From JBOGXA01 sp050694175 (GTDB lineage: Bacteria; Actinomycetota; CADDZG01; WHSQ01), in assembly GCA_050694175.1 (NCBI GenBank), contig JBOGXA010000011.1, positions 45,341 through 109,340 of the forward strand: a DNA stretch of 64,000 nt, written 5' to 3'. Below the pieces are notes generated by a model. That model was not told where the DNA came from. It ran no database searches and saw only the letters and a program-made list of their open reading frames with translations. The translations under genes and the position numbers were made by a program. Below are positions 15,392 through 22,731 of this stretch, piece after piece (positions within the stretch are counted from its first letter, which is position 1; each line of letters begins with the position of its first letter).

Positions 15392-16702
15392 GTGAGATGG
15401 ACGCGGATCGTCGCGGCCGTCGCACTGGTGGCCGGGTTCGTCGCGGTCGCACCTCCGGCCGATGCCGCCCCGATGTGCTTCGGGCGGCGCGCGACGATCA
15501 TCGGAACCCCCGGCCCCGACCAGATCCGGGGCACGTCCCGGGCGGACGTGATCGTCGGAGGCGGGGGCGCGGACGTGATCGGCGGGTTCGGGGGCGCCGA
15601 CCGCATCTGCGGCGGAGGGGGTGACGACACGCTTCTCGGCGGCGACGGTAACGATCGCCTGTCCGGTGGTGCCGGGGACGACGGCGCGCGCGGCGACCCC
15701 GGCCACGACCGCCTCGTGGGCGGCGAGGGCGCGGATCTCTTGCTGGGGAGCGGGGGCGGGGACTCGCTCGCCGGGTCCGGGGGAGGGGACACCATCTACG
15801 GGGGATCCGGCCGCGATCGGATCGCCGGTTCGGGGGGTGCCGACTTCCTGTTCGGCGGACCCGACGACGACCGGCTCGACGGGGGCACCGGCGACGACGT
15901 GTTGCTCGGTGGCGAGGGCGACGACCGGATGGCCGGCGGCGCGGGCCTCGATACGATCTCGTTCTTTCGCTCGGACTCCGGTGTTCGCGCCAGCCTGGCG
16001 CGCGGGCGCGCGCGGGGCGAGGGGCGGGACCGCTTCACCGGTGCTGAGGGACTGGAGGGATCCAGAAGCGGGGGCGACAGGCTGATGGGGAGCCCGCGCG
16101 AGGACTACTTCTACACATGGGGCGGAGACGACCTGGCATCGGGCGGCGGCCGCTCGGACGTCTTCTTCGACGACACTGGCGACGATGTCGTGCGCGGCGG
16201 CGACGGCAACGATGCGGTCTCCTACACCTTCTTCGAGGGCGGGGGGGTGACCGCAGATCTCGGTGCCGGGACTGCGACCGGCGCGGGGACGGACACGCTC
16301 GACGGAATCGAGAGCTTCGTGGGGACGGCGGCCGGCGACCGGGTAACCGGCGCCGGGGGCAGGAGCCTGTTGTTCGGGGCCGCGGGAAACGACGTGCTCC
16401 GAGGAGCCGGGGGGCCGGATGAGATCTATGGGGGGGCCGGGGACGACTCCGCGTTCGGCGACGACGGCGACGACCTGCTCGACGGCGGGGCCGGAAACGA
16501 CGATCTGAACGGCGGACCCGGTACCGACAGGTGCATCAACGGCGAGGACCTCGTGGACTGCGAGGTGAGCCGGGCCCCCGGGCGCGGATCGATACGGGCG
16601 GGGCCTTCGGCGCGCGCCGCCGAGGAGCTCGGGGCCGGGGGCCGTCGGTTCGCCCGTGCCCGGAACATGATGTTTGGGGTGGACGCTCCCCCCGACAACT
16701 GA
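15392..16702 (+). CDS. Secreted RTX (hemolysin-type calcium-binding) repeat protein 1
   Basis: A 436-aa protein beginning at GTG 15392 with a signal peptide (VRWTRIVAAVALVAGFVAVA, then PPADAA). Mature sequence starts MCFGRRATIIGTPG and becomes a long series of nonapeptides of the GGxGxDxUx type (for example GGDGNDRLSGGAGDD), the calcium-binding beta-roll repeats of RTX proteins. Two non-repeat insertions (about residues 190-230 and 285-320) separate three repeat blocks. The C-terminal end has a cysteine pair, DRCINGEDLVDCEVS. No enzymatic domain is attached, so a structural or adhesive surface role is likely. The upstream frame to 15293 is not needed. A second copy follows 58 bp downstream. 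Confidence 0.88.
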   Translation: MRWTRIVAAVALVAGFVAVAPPADAAPMCFGRRATIIGTPGPDQIRGTSRADVIVGGGGADVIGGFGGADRICGGGGDDTLLGGDGNDRLSGGAGDDGARGDPGHDRLVGGEGADLLLGSGGGDSLAGSGGGDTIYGGSGRDRIAGSGGADFLFGGPDDDRLDGGTGDDVLLGGEGDDRMAGGAGLDTISFFRSDSGVRASLARGRARGEGRDRFTGAEGLEGSRSGGDRLMGSPREDYFYTWGGDDLASGGGRSDVFFDDTGDDVVRGGDGNDAVSYTFFEGGGVTADLGAGTATGAGTDTLDGIESFVGTAAGDRVTGAGGRSLLFGAAGNDVLRGAGGPDEIYGGAGDDSAFGDDGDDLLDGGAGNDDLNGGPGTDRCINGEDLVDCEVSRAPGRGSIRAGPSARAAEELGAGGRRFARARNMMFGVDAPPDN

Positions 16703-16760
16703 TTTCCTTTCCACTCTGAGGCGGGACGCGCCCGCCGGTCCCGGAAAAGGATGTCGAGGC

Positions 16761-17999
16761 ATGAAAGCTAGGTGGACGAGGATTTCGTTGACGTTGATGC
16801 TCGCCGCGCCGACGTTCGCCGTATTTGCCCCCGACGCGCTCGCGGCCCCGACCTGCTTCGGGCGCCGTGCGACGCACGTCGGCAACGCCCGTAACAACCG
16901 GATCGAAGGGACGCCGCGCGCCGACGTCATCGTCGGCGGGGGCGGCAACGACATCATCGTCGGATTGGGAGGTGACGACCGCATCTGCGGTGGAACCGGG
17001 GACGATCGCCTCTACGGCGTGGGAGGTGACGACCTCATCAATGGCAACGCCGGCGCGGATCTCGTCAGCGGCAACAACGGCGCCGACCGCGTCATAGGTG
17101 GAAGCGGCCGGGACGTCGTGTACGGATCGGCCGGTGGCGACTCGCTCGTGGGGTCGGCCGGCAACGACATCATCTACGGCATGGGCGGCCCCGACCGGCT
17201 TGCGGGCGGAGGCGGTGGGGACCTGCTTCTCGGCGGCCCCGACGCCGATCGGATGAACGGGGGCGGGGACAGAGACACGATCTCCTACTACCTGTTCGGC
17301 GGCGGGGTCACGGCGAACCTGGGCACCGGCCGGGCGAGCGGGGAAGGCACCGATCGCTTCAGCAACGCGGAGGGGCTGGAGGGCTCCAGGCAGGGAGACG
17401 ACCTTCTCGCCGGATCGAGCCGGGCCGATTACTTCTTCACGTGGGGCGGCGACGACACCGTCATCGCAAAGGGTGGGGCAGATATCGTCGTCGATGGAGC
17501 GGGCAACGACACCGTCGACGGGGGGGACGGCAACGACCTCGTCTCGTACTTTGTCTTCGAGGGCGGTGGTGTGGTAGCGGACCTTCCGGCGGGAACGGTA
17601 TCGGGAGCGGGGAGCGATACCCTCGCAAGTGTCGAGAGCTTCGAGGGGACGAACATGGCGGACGTGGTCGATGCAACCGACGGCCGATCGTTCCTGTTCG
17701 GCCTCGACGGCGCCGACATCCTGAGCGGGATGAGCGGGGACGATGTGATCTTCGGCGACGCGGGAGCCGACGACCTGTTCGGGGGTCCCAACGACGATTT
17801 CCTCGACGGCGGACCGGGCTCGGACGAACTCGACGGGGGGGACGACACCGACGAGTGCGTCAACGGGGAGACCGAGGTGAACTGCGAGTCCGGAGCAAGG
17901 GTCCGGGCGGTCGCCCGCGGAGCCCACGTTCTCGGCCGCACACCGGTGAGTGTTCGAGGAGCGCGCTATAGCGGCGCGCCCCGAACACTCGGCGACTAG
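16761..17999 (+). CDS. Secreted RTX repeat protein 2 (tandem paralogue)
   Basis: A 412-aa paralogue of the preceding protein from ATG 16761. Signal peptide with hydrophobic core ISLTLMLAAPTFAVFAP, then TCFGRRATHVGNARNNRIEG, which aligns directly with the start of the first paralogue. RTX nonapeptides (GGNDIIVGLGGDD, GGAGSDELDGG-like units) and the same two non-repeat insertions (YYLFGGGVTANLGTGRASG; YFVFEGGGVVADLPAG) are present. The C-terminal Cys pair is ECVNGETEVNCES. The shared plan indicates tandem duplication followed by divergence. It probably folds in calcium outside the cell. The last codons contain a strong hairpin. Confidence 0.88.
   Translation: MKARWTRISLTLMLAAPTFAVFAPDALAAPTCFGRRATHVGNARNNRIEGTPRADVIVGGGGNDIIVGLGGDDRICGGTGDDRLYGVGGDDLINGNAGADLVSGNNGADRVIGGSGRDVVYGSAGGDSLVGSAGNDIIYGMGGPDRLAGGGGGDLLLGGPDADRMNGGGDRDTISYYLFGGGVTANLGTGRASGEGTDRFSNAEGLEGSRQGDDLLAGSSRADYFFTWGGDDTVIAKGGADIVVDGAGNDTVDGGDGNDLVSYFVFEGGGVVADLPAGTVSGAGSDTLASVESFEGTNMADVVDATDGRSFLFGLDGADILSGMSGDDVIFGDAGADDLFGGPNDDFLDGGPGSDELDGGDDTDECVNGETEVNCESGARVRAVARGAHVLGRTPVSVRGARYSGAPRTLGD
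17948..17990. terminator. Long hairpin inside the 3' end of the second RTX gene
   Basis: GAGTGTTCG (17948-17956) is perfectly complementary to CGAACACTC (17982-17990), and inner CGCGC/GCGCG segments extend the stem around TATA. It sits in the last codons of the RTX gene (stop 17997-17999), 18 bp before the next gene. No U-tract follows. It may attenuate readthrough into the LLM oxidoreductase gene or stabilise the 3' end. Confidence 0.5.
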
Positions 18000-18007
18000 G
18001 CTGGGAT

Positions 18008-18859
18008 GTGCGTCTCGGGGTCGGGCTGCCGAACTCCATACCGGGGCGCTCTCCCGAGCTGATCTCCGAGTGGGCGCGGCGCGCCGAGGCCGCGGGTTTC
18101 TCGAGCGTCGGTGTGGTCGACCGGCTCGCATACGACTGCCTCGAGCCGATGGCGACTCTCGGGGCCGCCGCGGCGGTCACCGAGCGCATCGGTCTCGTGA
18201 CGATGGTCGTGGTCGGGCCCCTCCGTAACGATGCGGTCCTCGGCGCGCAGGCCGCCGCGCTTGCGACGATCTCGAACGGGCGGTTCACCCTGGGGCTGGC
18301 GGTGGGCGCACGCCACGACGACTACGCGGTCGCGGGGATCGACCACGCGCGCCGCGGCGACAGGCTCGATGCGCAGATGGCCGCGATCCGGGCGCAGTGG
18401 CGGGGTGAATGGGAGGGAGGTTCCCGGCCGGAGGGTTTCACCCGGCCGGAGCTGCTCGCCGGAGGGATGAGCGATGCGGCGGTCACCCGCGTCGCCCGCT
18501 TCGCCGACGGCTACGTTCACGGCGGCGGACCCCCGCGCACGTTTCAGCGCGCGGCCGGTCGCATCAAGACCGCGTGGACCGACTTCGCCCGCCCCGGCCG
18601 CCCGCGACTGTGGGCCCAGGGCTACTTCGCGCTTGGTGACGGCGCGGTACGGGGACTTGACTACATGCGCGACTACTACGCCTTCACGGGCCCGTTTGCG
18701 GAGAGGATCGCCAAGGGGTTGCTTACGACTCCCCAGCAGGTCGTCGCGTTCGTCCGCGGTTACTCGGAGGCCGGGTGCGACGAGCTGGTGCTGTTGCCGG
18801 CGGTGGCCGACGTCGAGCAGCTGGACCGGCTGGCCGAAGTCGTGCGCGTGATCGAATAG
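18008..18859 (+). CDS. LLM-class (F420- or FMN-dependent) oxidoreductase
   Basis: A 283-aa luciferase-like monooxygenase-fold protein from GTG 18008. The opening MRLGVGLPNSIPGRSPELI and AEAAGFSSVGVVDRL form the first beta strands of the TIM barrel; TERIGLVTMVVVGPLRNDAVL and RFTLGLAVGARHDDYAVAG are typical of actinobacterial F420-dependent members. The 283-residue length fits. Cofactor (F420 or FMN) and substrate cannot be separated by eye. It begins 8 bp after the RTX gene, with a hairpin between them, and is 30 bp ahead of the HAD phosphatase. Confidence 0.88.
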   Translation: MRLGVGLPNSIPGRSPELISEWARRAEAAGFSSVGVVDRLAYDCLEPMATLGAAAAVTERIGLVTMVVVGPLRNDAVLGAQAAALATISNGRFTLGLAVGARHDDYAVAGIDHARRGDRLDAQMAAIRAQWRGEWEGGSRPEGFTRPELLAGGMSDAAVTRVARFADGYVHGGGPPRTFQRAAGRIKTAWTDFARPGRPRLWAQGYFALGDGAVRGLDYMRDYYAFTGPFAERIAKGLLTTPQQVVAFVRGYSEAGCDELVLLPAVADVEQLDRLAEVVRVIE

Positions 18860-18889
18860 GCGACCGCGGGCATTGCGGAGGAACTGAAC

Positions 18890-19690
18890 ATGAGACTTGA
18901 TGCGCTCGTGTGCGACCTCGATGGGGTCGTCTATCGAGGCTCACAACCGATCCCCGGCGCGGCGGATGCCGTCAACGCTCTGCGACGCGAGGGCGTCAGG
19001 GTCGTGTTCTCCACCAACAACTCGCGCCCGACGGTGGCGCAGTACGTCGCCAGGCTTGCCGGGTTCGGGATTGAGACGGGGCTCGACGACATCGTCACAT
19101 CGGCGGTGGTCACGGCGGAGGTACTGGCGGAGCGCAGCCCCGCGGGCCGGCGCGCCCTAGTCATCGGCGGCGACGGGGTCGAAGAGGCACTCGCCTCGAT
19201 CGGCGTGACGATCGATTCGGGCGATTCGGGCGACGTCGATCTCGTCGTTGTGGGATGGGATCCGGGCTTCGACTACCAGGGGATGAAGCGAGCGGCGTTC
19301 GCGGTGCGCGCGGGGGCCGAGTTCATAGCGACAAACGCCGACGCCGCGTTCCCGGTTCCCGACGGACTGTGGCCGGGCGCCGGCGCGATCCTTGCTTCGA
19401 TAGAAGTGGCGAGCGGTCGCAAGGCCGAGGTCATGGGCAAGCCGCACGCGCCGATGATGGACGCGGTCGCGCGGCGCGTCGCGGGGGCCGAGCGGGTCGC
19501 GGTGGTGGGCGACCGGCCCGAGACGGATCTCGCCGGCGGGAAGGCGCGAGGGTGGACGACCATCCTCGTCACGTCGGGCGTCACCCATCCGGACCGCGCC
19601 GGCGAGGTGGACCCGCAGCCCGATCTGATCCTGGGATCGCTGCCGGATCTAGTTCAGCGTCTCCAACTCGGCTCCCAGCGGGGCCGGTGA
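18890..19690 (+). CDS. HAD-IIA family hydrolase (NagD/PGP-like phosphatase)
   Basis: A 266-aa haloacid dehalogenase-type phosphatase. Motif I is CDLDGVVYRG (nucleophile Asp and acid Asp), motif II is FSTNNSRP, the motif III lysine lies in VMGKPHAPMMDAV, and motif IV is VVGDRPETDLAGGK. The large cap between motifs II and III defines subfamily IIA. Members dephosphorylate small metabolites (4-nitrophenyl phosphate, phosphoglycolate, UMP). The gene sits where mycobacteria keep Rv1692 upstream of tlyA. Its last 37 bp overlap the convergent rhomboid gene. Confidence 0.9.
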   Translation: MRLDALVCDLDGVVYRGSQPIPGAADAVNALRREGVRVVFSTNNSRPTVAQYVARLAGFGIETGLDDIVTSAVVTAEVLAERSPAGRRALVIGGDGVEEALASIGVTIDSGDSGDVDLVVVGWDPGFDYQGMKRAAFAVRAGAEFIATNADAAFPVPDGLWPGAGAILASIEVASGRKAEVMGKPHAPMMDAVARRVAGAERVAVVGDRPETDLAGGKARGWTTILVTSGVTHPDRAGEVDPQPDLILGSLPDLVQRLQLGSQRGR

Positions 19691-20484
19691 GGACGGCCGC
19701 CGAGCAGGAACACCCCAACGGCACCAAACACGAAGCCCCCGACGTGCGCCAGCCACGCGACCGACGTCGCGCCGCTCACCTCCTGGGCCCCGATGAAGAA
19801 CTGATAGACGAACCACATGCCCAGGACGACAAGTGCCGACAGCTCGATCACGGTTATGAAGAAGAAGATGACGAGCGTGGTAACACGCGCGCGCGGGAAC
19901 AGCACCAGATAAGCGCCCATGACCGCGGCGACCGCGCCCGACGCGCCGACGGTGGGCGCGGCGTCGTTCAGGTGCGTGAGGATGTGGGCGAAGGACGCGG
20001 CTATCCCGCCGAGCAGATAGAAGGCAAGGTACTTCACCGGCCCGAGAAAGTCCTCGATGTTGTTGCCGAACACCCACAGAAACAGAAGGTTTCCGATGAT
20101 GTGCAGGAAGCCGGCGTGCAGGAAAGTGGAGAGAATTACCGCACCAAGGAACGACATCAGATCGCGATCGGGGACGATCGCGATCTGGTGGGGGCCGACC
20201 TCTTGCGCCACAGCGTCTGGGTTCTGGAGGACTTCCTCCAGCTGTCGATCGTTGAGTGGAGCGAGTCCGCGATCGGTGACGATGAATGCTGCCGGACACG
20301 AGTCTTCGATCTGACACGGCATCGGCGCGTTCTCGAAGAAGTAGTCACTGGCCGGGGCCCCGTTGCCGAAATTCGGCTCGAGGAGGAAGAAAGCGAGTAC
20401 GTTGGCGACGATCAGGCCGATCGTGACCACAGGGAATCGCCTGGTCGGGTTGGCGTCGGAGATAGGTATCAGGCTGACCGGCAC
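19654..20484 (-). CDS. Rhomboid-family intramembrane serine protease
   Basis: A 276-aa polytopic membrane protein. The catalytic serine is in VGASGAVAAVMGAYL and the catalytic histidine in SVAWLAHVGGFVFGAVGVF; the HAGFLHIIGNLLFLWVFG helix with its Asn is the usual rhomboid signature. Six TM helices are visible. Between TM1 and TM2 is an extracellular loop of about 100 residues with two Cys (MPCQIEDSCPAAF), typical of actinobacterial forms. It is convergent with, and overlaps, the HAD gene end. The gene is an insertion relative to the mycobacterial Rv1692-tlyA order. Confidence 0.9.
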   Translation of the reverse strand: MPVSLIPISDANPTRRFPVVTIGLIVANVLAFFLLEPNFGNGAPASDYFFENAPMPCQIEDSCPAAFIVTDRGLAPLNDRQLEEVLQNPDAVAQEVGPHQIAIVPDRDLMSFLGAVILSTFLHAGFLHIIGNLLFLWVFGNNIEDFLGPVKYLAFYLLGGIAASFAHILTHLNDAAPTVGASGAVAAVMGAYLVLFPRARVTTLVIFFFITVIELSALVVLGMWFVYQFFIGAQEVSGATSVAWLAHVGGFVFGAVGVFLLGGRPHRPRWEPSWRR

Positions 20485-20537
20485 GCCGACGAGTATAGGT
20501 TTGGCCTTCGAGATATCCGGCAGGATGGAGGAAGCGG

Positions 20538-20924
20538 ATGCTGGACGATTTGCGGCGCTGGGCGCTGTTCGGCTCGGGAGTCGCCGAGCTGACCAAAAGC
20601 AGGGCCGAGCAGATCGTGAAAGAGCTCGTATCGGCCGGCGACGTGCGCCGGAAGCAGGCTTCGGGTCTCGTCAAGGAGCTGCTGGAGGCGTCGCGCGACA
20701 ACCGTAAAGAGCTGATCCGCCTGCTGCGCTCGGAGGTGCAGACCCAGATAGAGGCCGTCGGGCTCGCCACAAAACGAGACATGGAGAGGCTCGATCGCAG
20801 AGTCAAACGGCTCGAGGACAACATGAAAGCAACGCGCAAGAAAACGACGAGGACAAAGTCATCCGCGAAGAAATCGACATCGAAGTCGGGCGGCGCCGGA
20901 CGATCTCCGAAGAAGGAAGGGTGA
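20538..20924 (+). CDS. Phasin-like helical protein
   Basis: A 128-aa protein with an N-terminal amphipathic helix (LDDLRRWALFGSGVAEL) and long coiled-coil (residues about 20-100, including EVQTQIEAVGLATKRDMERL). The basic Lys/Ser/Thr-rich tail suggests nucleic-acid or polyanion contact. Similar proteins are annotated as polyhydroxyalkanoate synthesis regulator phasin. Its stop overlaps the start of the tiny downstream gene (ATGA at 20921-20926 region), so translation is coupled. Divergent from the rhomboid gene, 53 bp away. Function in this context is not known. Confidence 0.75.
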   Translation: MLDDLRRWALFGSGVAELTKSRAEQIVKELVSAGDVRRKQASGLVKELLEASRDNRKELIRLLRSEVQTQIEAVGLATKRDMERLDRRVKRLEDNMKATRKKTTRTKSSAKKSTSKSGGAGRSPKKEG

Positions 20925-21091
20925 TGGCGATGGCCGAAACCTCCGACCCCCTCGAAGCGGCCGCCGCAGAACTCGAAGCTGCCGAATCCGCGGGCGACGA
21001 ACAGCGCGCTCGGGTGCTCGAGGAACTGCACGAGACGCTCGAGAGCGAGCTCGAGCGCGACGGTGCCCAAGCGGGTTCGCCTCGACGCTGA
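20924..21091 (+). CDS. 55-aa conserved small protein between phasin-like gene and tlyA
   Basis: An ATG at 20924 overlapping the previous TGA opens a 55-codon frame (MAMAETSDPLEAAAAELEAA ... ending SPRR) and stops with TGA at 21089-21091, 29 bp inside tlyA. It is highly helical and acidic. Mycobacteria keep an equally tiny uncharacterised gene (Rv1693) in the same place, between the HAD phosphatase and tlyA. Overlap with both neighbours and shared synteny support it being a real gene. No function is known. Confidence 0.7.
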   Translation: MAMAETSDPLEAAAAELEAAESAGDEQRARVLEELHETLESELERDGAQAGSPRR

Positions 21092-21848
21092 GCTCGCGCG
21101 GCGCAAGCTCGTCGACTCGCGCGCGGCCGCTCAGAGGGCGATCCAAGACGGGCGAGTGATGGTGGACGGGATGCCCGCGACGACCGCGGCCACGCTCGTC
21201 TCGACCGAGATCCCCATCGAGCTGGCCCCTGCAGCGCGCGCGTTCGTGTCGCGGGGAGGTGACAAGCTCGACGGGGCGCTCAGCCGGCTGGACGTCGAGG
21301 TCGCGGGCCGCCGGTGGCTCGACGCGGGGGCGTCGACCGGCGGCTTCACCGATCGTCTCCTGGCCGGAGGCGCGACCGGCGTGATCGCCGTGGACGTGGG
21401 TTACGGACAACTCGACTGGGGGCTGCGAAACGATGACCGCGTTACCGTGATCGAGAGAACCAACGTTCGGTCGCTGCGACCGCGGGATCTACCGTGGGTT
21501 CCGGACGCGGTGACGGCGGATCTCTCGTTCATCTCGCTTAGGCTCGTGCTTCCGGTGCTTGTAGAAGTGGCCGCTCCGAACGCGGACTTCCTGTTGCTCG
21601 TGAAACCGCAATTCGAAGTGGGACGGGACCGGCTGGGAAAAGGAGGAGTCGTGCGCAACCCCGAGCACCGGCGCTGGGCGATCAACTCCGTCATCGACGC
21701 CGCCGCCGGCGTCGGCCTCGGCTTGTGCGGCGCCACCCATTCGGACGTCGTCGGACCTAAGGGCAACCGCGAGTTCTTCGTCCACCTCCGAGCCGGTTGC
21801 AGCGCGCCTGCGGGCACCGTCGATCGCGCCGTGGAGGACGCTCCGTGA
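21063..21848 (+). CDS. tlyA: rRNA 2'-O-ribose methyltransferase TlyA (with S4 domain)
   Basis: TlyA methylates ribosomal RNA on 2'-OH of cytidines in 16S and 23S rRNA (mycobacterial enzyme). The 261-aa protein from GTG 21063 has an N-terminal S4 RNA-binding domain (KLVDSRAAAQRAIQDGRVMV) and an FtsJ-type Rossmann domain. The SAM-binding GASTGGFTDRLLAGGAT follows, and the K-D-K-E tetrad is represented by SRGGDKL, TADLSFISL, LVKPQFEVG and NREFFVH. Gene order tlyA-nadK-recN matches mycobacteria. Its TGA overlaps the nadK GTG by 4 bp. Confidence 0.95.
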   Translation: MPKRVRLDAELARRKLVDSRAAAQRAIQDGRVMVDGMPATTAATLVSTEIPIELAPAARAFVSRGGDKLDGALSRLDVEVAGRRWLDAGASTGGFTDRLLAGGATGVIAVDVGYGQLDWGLRNDDRVTVIERTNVRSLRPRDLPWVPDAVTADLSFISLRLVLPVLVEVAAPNADFLLLVKPQFEVGRDRLGKGGVVRNPEHRRWAINSVIDAAAGVGLGLCGATHSDVVGPKGNREFFVHLRAGCSAPAGTVDRAVEDAP

Positions 21849-22630
21849 TCGGGCGGGTGGCGATCGTGGTGCATACCGGGAAGCCGGAGGCCGTCGAGTA
21901 CGAGTCGAAGATCGCCGACTGGCTCGCCGACAGATCCATCGAGGTGACCGAAAAGGAGCCCGACCTGGTTCTCTCGCTCGGGGGCGACGGGACGATGCTC
22001 AGGGCGGCGCAGATCGCGCACAGAAGCGATGCCCTGCTGGTGGGAGTGAACTTCGGCTCGCTCGGCTACCTCACGGAAGTGGAAAGCGACGACCTGAGAG
22101 GCGCGCTCGAGCGCATCCTTGCCGGAAAGCTCGACATTGAATCCAGGATGATGCTGCAGTGCCGCAGCGACGACCGGGATGACGCGGCGGTTGCGCTCAA
22201 CGAGGTGCTCGTCGAGCGCTCATCGCGGACTCGGCTGGTCCGCCTCGGGGTGAGCATCGGCGGCGAGCGCCTTGCCGATTTCAACGCTGATGGGCTCATA
22301 GTCGCGACGCCGACCGGGTCGACCGCGTACGCGCTGAGCGCGGGAGGACCGATCGTGTCGCCGCGCGCTCAGTGCATCATCCTGGTGCCCGTGAGCGCCC
22401 ACATGGTGTTTGCAAGGCCGTTTGTGCTGGCCCCCGACGTCGAGGTCGAGATCGAGGTGGGTCCCGGCATCGACGCGGCGGCGCTAGCGATCGACGGCGG
22501 GTTGGATCGGGAGATCCCGCCGGGTTGCCGGGTGTCAGTCGCCCGGCACGAGCGCCCCCTGCGCCTGGTCCGCCTCGGGGGGCCCGGCTTCATCGAGCGC
22601 CTCCGGGGAAAGCTCGGCCTACCCGCCTGA
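21845..22630 (+). CDS. nadK: NAD kinase
   Basis: NAD kinase phosphorylates NAD+ to NADP+. The 261-aa protein starts at GTG 21845, overlapping the tlyA stop (GTGA). Motifs seen are LSLGGDGTMLRAAQIA (GGDG phosphate site), GVNFGSLGYLTEV, the ALNEVLVERSS NE/D motif, and DGLIVATPTGSTAYALSAGGP, the family's second hallmark. Length fits bacterial NadK (about 290-300, slightly short). It lies between tlyA and recN exactly as in mycobacteria (ppnK). Confidence 0.95.
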   Translation: MIGRVAIVVHTGKPEAVEYESKIADWLADRSIEVTEKEPDLVLSLGGDGTMLRAAQIAHRSDALLVGVNFGSLGYLTEVESDDLRGALERILAGKLDIESRMMLQCRSDDRDDAAVALNEVLVERSSRTRLVRLGVSIGGERLADFNADGLIVATPTGSTAYALSAGGPIVSPRAQCIILVPVSAHMVFARPFVLAPDVEVEIEVGPGIDAAALAIDGGLDREIPPGCRVSVARHERPLRLVRLGGPGFIERLRGKLGLPA

Positions 22631-22731
22631 GCGGGGTCGGCCCTATCCAGCGGGAACTTTGCGGCCCATGTCTTCGAGATTGTGGCCGCGCGCGCAAAGT
22701 TGCCGGGTGGGTGGGCCACTAGGATCAGGCG

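Noticed and set aside
15600..17850. Periodic GGC/GAC-rich repeats that could suggest a repeat array
   Set aside because: Period is 27 bp encoding RTX nonapeptides; no conserved repeat-spacer structure of a CRISPR array.
15323..18131. Two long minus-strand frames opposite the RTX genes
   Set aside because: The GC-rich repeats leave antisense frames open; translation has no signal, motif or family likeness.
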